Shown here: piece by piece, positions 4,770-9,624 of the stretch
Position numbering within the stretch: the stretch's first letter is position 1
How the letters are laid out: each line of letters opens with the position of its first letter
DNA from: Clostridiales bacterium
GTDB taxonomy: Bacteria > Bacillota > Clostridia > Oscillospirales > Oscillospiraceae
NCBI GenBank assembly: GCA_017577345.1
Contig: PITX01000033.1
Coordinates: 1 to 9,624 of the forward strand
Reading direction: 5' to 3'
DNA: 9,624 bases
Notes under the pieces: model-generated
Seen by the model: only the letters and a program-made list of their open reading frames with translations
Databases searched by the model: none
Told to the model about the DNA's origin: nothing
Translations under genes and position numbers: made by a program

Positions 4770-4798
4770 TTGCAAATATCCGTATATTCGGATATAAT
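4770..4798 (+). promoter_or_regulatory. Promoter of the HTH-kinase-regulator operon with dyad operator
   Basis: TTGCAA (4770-4775), a 17-bp spacer and a perfect TATAAT (4793-4798) precede the small HTH gene by 36 bp. The spacer contains the perfect dyad ATATCCG-N6-CGGATAT (4776-4795), which overlaps the -10, so a dimeric regulator could repress here or, if of MerR type, remodel the spacer. Candidate binders are the small HTH protein encoded next or an XRE-type repressor. Confidence 0.75.
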
Positions 4799-4834
4799 GT
4801 ATCATGTAAAGTTATATTTGCGGGAGGTGCGTCG

Positions 4835-5035
4835 ATGAAGGGATATATGTCAGCTCGTGAAGCGTCCTACAAGTGGGGCGTGTCGGAAAGCCGGGTACAT
4901 AAGCTCTGTCAGGCGGGACGCATTCCCGGACTGGAACGCTTCGGCAGATCATGGGTCATACCCGAAGATGCAGAGAAACCGGACGATCCGCGAAAAATAA
5001 AAAGTATTATCGACAAAAAGGAGGAATACAAATGA
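4835..5035 (+). CDS. Small excisionase-family HTH DNA-binding protein
   Basis: This 66-residue protein is a single excisionase/MerR-like HTH with wing: MSAREASYKWGVSESRVHKLCQAGRIPGLERFGRSWVIPEDAEKP (5-49), then a short charged tail. The pattern of HTH followed by GRIPG.ERFG+SWVIP is characteristic of small HTH_17-type proteins common in Clostridia. GGGAGGTG lies about 6 nt upstream. Its stop overlaps the histidine kinase start (ATGA), and AAGGAGGAA for the kinase lies within its end, so the two are co-translated. Despite the family name, its place at the head of a signalling operon suggests it is a local regulator, perhaps acting on the dyad in its own promoter, rather than a recombination factor. 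Confidence 0.8.
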   Translation: MKGYMSAREASYKWGVSESRVHKLCQAGRIPGLERFGRSWVIPEDAEKPDDPRKIKSIIDKKEEYK

Positions 5036-6375
5036 TATCGTATACGAGTCTGCGGTTTTATATCAATGCTACAGCGGAAATAATTGCGATCCTATTTCTT
5101 GTGATTCTATTTGTCTCTTCCGTTTTAAGAAAACCAGCAAATCAGACCAAAACGGCATTTGGCTTGTTTGTGCTTGATCTTGTTCTGTTGCTGTTCTGCA
5201 ATATGACAACGTGGGTATTGGACGGAATGTTTGTATCTCCGACGTATCTGCCGAAGCTCTATACATTAGACCTTGCACTGACTGTCTTTGATTTTTTCTT
5301 TTACTGCCTTGCAGGTGTGATGTTTTTTAACTATGTTTGCTCGCTGACCGGGTGCATGAAAACGAAACGAAAGCGGCTGATTTGCATTCATTTACTGACG
5401 GTATACTGCCTGGTTTCAACAGCAATCTTTTCTCTTTCCATAGATACCGGTTGGTTTTGCTATTTTCCGGCTGACGGCTATACATATTATACCCCTGCTT
5501 ATGGAGCGCTTGTTGTCCTTTCTATTCCGGGTGTTTGGTTATCCTATATCGTGATTTTCAAAAATAGAAAGCTTCTGAAAAAGAAGTTGTATCCACTGCT
5601 CACCTATCTGATTGTCCCAATGCTGCTTGCGGTGGTCGATCAGTTATTCAGCTTGTCTGTCAGCTATGTATGTCTGGCTTTTATTGCTTTGAGTATCTAT
5701 GTGGGCGTTGATATCGAGCAGGACAAAGAGCTTCTTGCGCAGGAAGCCGAAATCGACAGGAGTAAAGCGGAAAATACAGAAATGAAAGTGAATCTGATGA
5801 TGTCGCAGATCCAGCCGCATTTTCTGTACAATACCCTGTCTACCATCGCTTATCTTTGCCGTCACGACCCGAAGGATGCGGAAAATGCCGTAAACGAGTT
5901 TTCGGATTATCTTTCCGGAAACCTACGCTCCATCAATACGATGCGCCCCATTATGTTCGAAACAGAGCTTGAACATGTGGAAAATTATCTGAAAATACAG
6001 AAAAGACGTTTCCCGCAGCGGCTCATCGTTGAATACGATATAAAAGTGAAAGATTTTCGTATTCCCGCACTGGCTTTGCAGCCGATCGTGGAAAATGCGG
6101 TCAAGCACGGCGTGGAAAAAAGACTGGAACCAACAACCGTTCGCATTGCCTCTAACGAAACGGAAGGAGAATATCGAATCACTGTTTCGGATAACGGTCC
6201 CGGATTTGACATAAACGAACCACCGAGTGACGACCGCCCCCACATCGGTATCGCAAGTACAAAAAGCCGTCTTGCCAATATGGTCGGAGGCAGAATGGAA
6301 ATCAATAGTGAAAAAGGTGTGGGCACGACCGTAACTATCATCATACCGAAAAACACGGAGGTGAATGGAAAATGA
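5032..6375 (+). CDS. LytS/YehU-type membrane sensor histidine kinase
   Basis: This 447-residue protein has a membrane sensor part with about six to seven hydrophobic helices (roughly 16-33, 43-60, 82-105, 116-136, 157-177, 188-226). A short coiled-coil-like linker (229-255) leads into a His_kinase (PF06580-type) domain with H263 in SQIQPHFLYNTLS as the predicted phosphoacceptor. A HATPase domain follows: N box QPIVENAVKHG (350-360), G1 DNGPGFD (387-393), and IGIASTKSRLANMVGG, then GVGTT (429-433). All kinase motifs look intact. The ATG at 5032 overlaps the preceding stop and has AAGGAGGAA just upstream; a longer reading from 4951 would run inside the HTH gene. The lack of a large extracellular loop suggests sensing within or near the membrane, for example of a small peptide or membrane state. 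Its partner is the regulator encoded next, with an ATGA overlap. Confidence 0.9.
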   Translation: MISYTSLRFYINATAEIIAILFLVILFVSSVLRKPANQTKTAFGLFVLDLVLLLFCNMTTWVLDGMFVSPTYLPKLYTLDLALTVFDFFFYCLAGVMFFNYVCSLTGCMKTKRKRLICIHLLTVYCLVSTAIFSLSIDTGWFCYFPADGYTYYTPAYGALVVLSIPGVWLSYIVIFKNRKLLKKKLYPLLTYLIVPMLLAVVDQLFSLSVSYVCLAFIALSIYVGVDIEQDKELLAQEAEIDRSKAENTEMKVNLMMSQIQPHFLYNTLSTIAYLCRHDPKDAENAVNEFSDYLSGNLRSINTMRPIMFETELEHVENYLKIQKRRFPQRLIVEYDIKVKDFRIPALALQPIVENAVKHGVEKRLEPTTVRIASNETEGEYRITVSDNGPGFDINEPPSDDRPHIGIASTKSRLANMVGGRMEINSEKGVGTTVTIIIPKNTEVNGK

Positions 6376-7166
6376 AAATTATCGTAGTTGACGACGAAAT
6401 CATTCAGCTTGATCGATTGAAGGAAACCGTTGCGGAAGTAGTTCCCGACTGTGAACTGAACGGATTTTCCAACCCATTGGAGGCTCTTGAATGGTCAAAA
6501 GAAAACCTCCCCGAAATCGCTTTTCTTGATATCCAAATGCCTGTTATGGACGGAATTACCCTGGCAAAGAAATTGAAAATACAGAATCCGAAAATCAATC
6601 TTGTGTTTGTAACGGGATATTATGAGGAATATGTATTCGATGCAATGCCTCTGCATTTCAGCGGTTATCTGCAAAAGCCTGCCAACGCGCAAAAGGTACG
6701 GCAGGAGTTGGATAATCTCCGTTTCCCACTTGTGAAAAAAGAAAGTGAAAAGAAACTCCGCGTGAAATGCTTCGGTGATTTCGAAGTGTATATCGGCGAC
6801 AAACCGCTGAATTTTTCACGGGCAAAATCCAAAGAGGTTTTTGCATACCTTATTGACCGTAAAGGCTCAAAGGTGAACGGCAATAAAATATGTGCCGTGG
6901 TTTATGAGGATGTCGGCAACGAAACAAGCAACAAAAGCAGCCTGCGCAGCTGTATTGCGGACATTAAGGAAACGCTCCATTCGGTCAACGCAGATAATGT
7001 GCTGATCAAGGGGTGGGACAGTTACGCTATTGATACCTCTCTCATCGAATGTGACTATTACGATTGGGAGAAAAACGAGCCGTATGCGATCCACGCTTTC
7101 CGCGGAGAATATATGGCACAGTACAGCTGGGCTGAGGAAACCCTTGCATATATACTGAACAAATAA
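6372..7166 (+). CDS. Response regulator with SARP-like winged-helix output domain
   Basis: This 264-residue protein has a complete receiver (1-118): acidic pocket D7-D8, phosphoacceptor D53 in FLDIQMP, T81 in FVTGYY and K102 in LQKPAN. The output part (about 128-220) begins LRVKCFGDFEVYIGDKPLNFSRAKSKEVFAYLI, the start typical of an OmpR/SARP-like winged helix. A short tail (FRGEYMAQYSWAEE) resembles a piece of the bacterial transcriptional activator (BTAD) domain seen in SARP-type regulators, but the full TPR-like BTAD is absent. It starts at an ATGA overlap with the kinase and has GGAGGTG 8 nt upstream. A pair of direct TTGCACT repeats beyond the operon terminator is the prime candidate target. 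Confidence 0.9.
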   Translation: MKIIVVDDEIIQLDRLKETVAEVVPDCELNGFSNPLEALEWSKENLPEIAFLDIQMPVMDGITLAKKLKIQNPKINLVFVTGYYEEYVFDAMPLHFSGYLQKPANAQKVRQELDNLRFPLVKKESEKKLRVKCFGDFEVYIGDKPLNFSRAKSKEVFAYLIDRKGSKVNGNKICAVVYEDVGNETSNKSSLRSCIADIKETLHSVNADNVLIKGWDSYAIDTSLIECDYYDWEKNEPYAIHAFRGEYMAQYSWAEETLAYILNK

Positions 7167-7182
7167 TAAGATGTATCTTTGA

Positions 7183-7208
7183 GCCGTCCGAAAAAGGACG
7201 GCTTTTTT
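7183..7208 (+). terminator. Rho-independent terminator of the kinase-regulator operon
   Basis: GCCGTCC (7183-7189), loop GAAAAA and GGACGGC (7196-7202) are followed by six T. The perfect 7-bp GC-rich stem begins 16 bp after the regulator stop, separating it from the next transcription unit. Confidence 0.9.
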
Positions 7209-7238
7209 ATTTATTTTTTGAAAATATGCTCTTTACTT

Positions 7239-7270
7239 TTGCACTTTTGTTGCACTTTGGGTGATACAAT
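7239..7270 (+). promoter_or_regulatory. SARP-type promoter: two 7-bp direct repeats 8 bp upstream of the -10
   Basis: TTGCACT occurs at 7239-7245 and 7250-7256 (11-bp period, 4-bp spacer) and is followed by exactly 8 bp and TACAAT (7265-7270). At the correct distance there is no good -35 (CACTTT), as expected for an activator-dependent promoter. Heptamer repeats with 11-bp period, the last one 8 bp from the -10, is the published layout for SARP-type activators. It precedes the pseudo-receiver gene, and the neighbouring regulator has a SARP-like DNA-binding domain. Confidence 0.6.
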
Positions 7271-7311
7271 CAAATAATAAAATGCTCGTTCAGAATCTGA
7301 GGTGAAGCTTC

Positions 7312-7719
7312 TTGAAACAAATAAATGTGGTAGTGCTCGGCAACAATCGGCCGGATCTTGAGATGATGACGATGTATATTTCGGAATCTCTTGAAAAGCA
7401 CGAAGAATGTAAAGCAAATATCATCGGGTTTATTGATCCCGATAAAGCGTACGAATACATAGTACAAAATGGCTGCGATATTCTGTTTTCCGAAGCGGAA
7501 TTGTGCGGCACGGACGGATTGAACCTTTTGCAAAAAATACGCAAAGATTATCCGCAGATAAATATCGTGATCACGACGACGTACGAAGAGTACATCGTTC
7601 AAGCGGTGCAGATGCAGATTAGACCTGCAGGATATTTGTCTTTGCCGACAACATTATCCAAAATGAAAGATCTGATTGAAAGCATTCTGTCACTTCCTCA
7701 AACTGCGAAGGTAGTATAA
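7312..7719 (+). CDS. Stand-alone pseudo-receiver domain protein
   Basis: This 135-residue protein is one CheY-like domain without an output domain. It aligns by eye with the receiver of the response regulator just upstream (for example INIVITTTYEEYIVQA versus INLVFVTGYYEEYVFDA), so the two may be paralogues. Key residues are changed: the acidic pocket DDE becomes G10-N11-N12, the phosphoacceptor Asp aligns with E61 (LFSEAELCGTDG), and the catalytic Lys aligns with L111 (GYLSLP). Phosphorylation is therefore unlikely, and Glu may mimic the phosphorylated state. The start is TTG at 7312, chosen because GAGGTGA lies 6 nt upstream; no ATG in the frame gives the complete first strand. No terminator separates it from the surface protein 45 bp downstream, so both probably share the direct-repeat promoter. 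Confidence 0.8.
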   Translation: MKQINVVVLGNNRPDLEMMTMYISESLEKHEECKANIIGFIDPDKAYEYIVQNGCDILFSEAELCGTDGLNLLQKIRKDYPQINIVITTTYEEYIVQAVQMQIRPAGYLSLPTTLSKMKDLIESILSLPQTAKVV

Positions 7720-7764
7720 ATAAAAACGTTTAATAAAATATCAAATATAAGCGAGGTTACTGTT

Positions 7765-9624
7765 ATGAAAAAGAAAGTATTGAGCATTCTGCTTGCGGTC
7801 GTCATGATCATCGGAACGATCCCGACGGTGGCATTGACGGCATTTGCAGGAACGGCAAACTCGGTGAAATACCGATTCTATGACGAAAGTTTGAAAGCTT
7901 TTGACACAAGATACCGTAATTGTACGGTAATTACGGAAGACGATGACGAATGGGAGGAAGGCTGGTATGTCGTTTACGGTGAAGTCACGATTTCCGACCG
8001 TGTCACCGTCAGTGAAGAAGTGCATCTGATCCTTGCGGACGGCTGCGTATTGACCTGCGAGAAAGGTATTCAGGTAGAAACTTCCTGGTCTCCCTTTGAA
8101 GACGACGCAAGTTTGACGATTTATGCCCAGTCCGATGACAGTAATCCCAATAAAGGAAAGCTGAAAGCCACCGGCGACAAAAATCGTGCAGGCATCGGAA
8201 GCGGGCATAACGCAAACTTGGTCACCGGCGACATCACCGGCGACGTTACGATTCACGGGGGATACGTCGAAGCTTGCGGCGGAGCGCAAGCTGCCGGCAT
8301 AGGCGGCGGCTGGGGCGGCAACGGCGGCAACGTCACGATCTACGGCGGTGAGATTTCTGTTTACGGCGGAGAGCAAGCTGCCGGCATTGGTGGCGGTTTT
8401 GAAAGCGTCAATCACTGCGGCGGCGAAGGCGGTAATGCCAGAATTTACGGCGGTAACATATATGTGAAAGGCGGCATAAACGCTGCAGGCATCGGCGGCG
8501 GCATCGATGGCGACGGCGGTGACTTTGCTCTTTACGGCGGCACATTGTATGTTATGGGTGGACTCTCGGCTTCCGGTATCGGCGGCGGATATGGTGGTGA
8601 AGGCGGAAAAGTTTCCTTCTACGGCGGCACCATCGAATACACTGGAGGATTTGGCAAAGGGGTAAGCTGTGACGGAAGCAACGGTTCTATCGAAGTCGGC
8701 GAAGGACTCGTATTGGTAAATGATAAAGGGAATGTCATCAATGAGGGCTTTAAACATATACCGTGGGAGGAGTATCTTGTAGTTCCTCGCGGCAGTTTTT
8801 CGGTTCTTCCCAGCGGCAAACCGATTACCTATATGGAATATGACGATCTGTTCGGATACACGGAGTCCAAATGCGATAAATACACCATTGTCGGCAAGGA
8901 TACGAAGGTCTGGAGAAACGGCTGGTACTATGTGATGGACAGCGGCACGTTTACCGACCCGGTGACGGTTACCGGCGACGCACATCTCATTATCAGTGAC
9001 GACAATACGCTGGAGGCTCTCGGAGGCATCCGCGTTGAGAAAGGCGCAAGCCTCAGCATTTATTCGCGGTCCGAAGGGAACTGGCAAGGAGAACTGGTCG
9101 TGTCTGCTCCCGCCAATACGGCAGGCATCGGCGGAGGCAATGGCAAAGACGGCGGAACAGTCAGAATACACGGCTGTGATATTTCCGTCACCGGCGGAAG
9201 CAATGCAGCGGCGATCGGCGGCGGAAACGGTGCAAACGGCGGCACGCTGTCGCTTTTCGGCGGCAAGGTAACTGCAGCTGCCGGAGCAGGTGCATCACGT
9301 GCTTTCGGTGCAGGCAGCGGCGGCAGCGATAACGGCACAGTCGAAGTGCGTGAGGGTTTCGAGTTATCCGACAGTGTGTCGGGAAAGACCATCAGCAGAG
9401 AAGACAGCCTTGCTTCCGGCTGGGCATCTTTGCTCGACGGCACATATTACACCTTGACGCTTGTTCAGGAAACGTTTTACGCAAACGATCCGGTTTCGTA
9501 TTTGTATCACGGAGAAGACCTGGATCTGTTTTCCGCAACGCAAACCCTTTACCGTTTCATCAGAGAGGATAGCCAGACACTGAACTCGGGCTGGTACGTG
9601 GCAGACGGCACCTTAACACTGGAT
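7765..9624 (+). CDS. Large secreted Gly-rich repeat surface protein (3' end beyond window)
   Basis: At least 620 residues, open to the window edge. A clear signal peptide (MKKKVLSILLAVVMIIG..., probable cleavage after A-F-A near residue 28) is followed by repeats of the form AGIGGG-x(2-12)-GGxxxIYGGxIxxxGG at about 142-295 and again at 453-505, probably a right-handed beta-helix-like solenoid. A larger module recurs: V/I-x-Y-x4-D, then about 30 residues, GWY, a beta-rich segment (VTV...HLI..D), GI.VE..xSLxIYxxS, then the Gly repeats. Module starts are near residues 34, 354 and 577. GAGGT lies 7 nt upstream of the ATG. Such proteins are usually cell-surface or extracellular; the anchor, if any, lies outside the window. 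Adhesion or carbohydrate binding is possible but not shown. It probably shares the SARP-type promoter with the pseudo-receiver. Confidence 0.9.
   Translation, partial: MKKKVLSILLAVVMIIGTIPTVALTAFAGTANSVKYRFYDESLKAFDTRYRNCTVITEDDDEWEEGWYVVYGEVTISDRVTVSEEVHLILADGCVLTCEKGIQVETSWSPFEDDASLTIYAQSDDSNPNKGKLKATGDKNRAGIGSGHNANLVTGDITGDVTIHGGYVEACGGAQAAGIGGGWGGNGGNVTIYGGEISVYGGEQAAGIGGGFESVNHCGGEGGNARIYGGNIYVKGGINAAGIGGGIDGDGGDFALYGGTLYVMGGLSASGIGGGYGGEGGKVSFYGGTIEYTGGFGKGVSCDGSNGSIEVGEGLVLVNDKGNVINEGFKHIPWEEYLVVPRGSFSVLPSGKPITYMEYDDLFGYTESKCDKYTIVGKDTKVWRNGWYYVMDSGTFTDPVTVTGDAHLIISDDNTLEALGGIRVEKGASLSIYSRSEGNWQGELVVSAPANTAGIGGGNGKDGGTVRIHGCDISVTGGSNAAAIGGGNGANGGTLSLFGGKVTAAAGAGASRAFGAGSGGSDNGTVEVREGFELSDSVSGKTISREDSLASGWASLLDGTYYTLTLVQETFYANDPVSYLYHGEDLDLFSATQTLYRFIREDSQTLNSGWYVADGTLTLD

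Noticed and set aside
7741..9171. Long minus-strand open frame (476 codons) opposite the surface protein
   Set aside because: It lies antisense to a gene with a signal peptide and clear repeats. Its Ala/Val/Phe-rich product is what the GGC/GGT Gly codons give in that frame, and it has no recognisable domain.
8160..9330. Regular repeats resembling a CRISPR or satellite array
   Set aside because: The repeats are degenerate at DNA level, in frame, and encode Gly-rich protein motifs; there are no constant repeats with unique spacers.

Overview
The window looks like accessory DNA (a genomic island or decayed integrative elements) from a gut-type Clostridia member of the Bacillota. This placement is inferred from strong GGAGG ribosome-binding sites, moderate G+C, the small-protein families present (DUF6809-like, DUF7695-like), excisionase-like HTH proteins and a Gly-rich repeat surface protein. 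No taxonomic marker gene is present.

Left part, all on the minus strand. Positions 155-1631 hold a three-gene toxin-antitoxin operon with ATGA stop/start overlaps, in the order hipB-hipS-hipT. HipS is a separate protein equivalent to the HipA N-terminal subdomain, so this is a HipBST-type rather than a HipBA-type system. Its promoter contains three GGGTATA motifs spaced exactly 41 bp apart. Similar CCCGGCTGA hairpins flank the module (43-77 and 1811-1853). Positions 1908-3304 hold a compact four-gene operon: a double-HTH excisionase-like protein, a DUF6809-like protein, a DUF7695-like zinc-ribbon protein and an unknown protein.

Middle part (3305-4735), a recombination scar. From left to right there are inverted and direct CTTGCC repeats, a run of CGGTT motifs phased at 10 bp, and a 58-bp 3' fragment of a tRNA-Ser(CGA) gene ending in CCA, followed by a strong terminator. 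Next come two 17-bp direct repeats and a tyrosine integrase that is both 5'-truncated and interrupted by an in-frame TGA. The integrase abuts, head to head, a 5'-truncated sigma-region-4-like gene. The tRNA fragment is best read as an att site, with the right-hand side a decayed element.

Right part (4770-9624), plus strand. A promoter with a perfect dyad in its spacer drives a small excisionase-like HTH gene, a multi-membrane LytS-type histidine kinase and a response regulator with a SARP-like winged helix. All three are coupled by ATGA overlaps and end at a strong terminator. After it lies a second promoter whose layout is TTGCACT-N4-TTGCACT-N8-TACAAT, the geometry described for SARP-type activators. 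It precedes a stand-alone pseudo-receiver (Asp to Glu at the phospho-site, catalytic Lys lost) and, 45 bp later, a large secreted Gly-rich repeat protein that runs off the window.

The most interesting hypothesis is that the kinase and regulator pair controls the pseudo-receiver and surface-protein genes through the 11-bp-phased repeats, with the pseudo-receiver modulating the circuit. This is inferred from sequence layout only.
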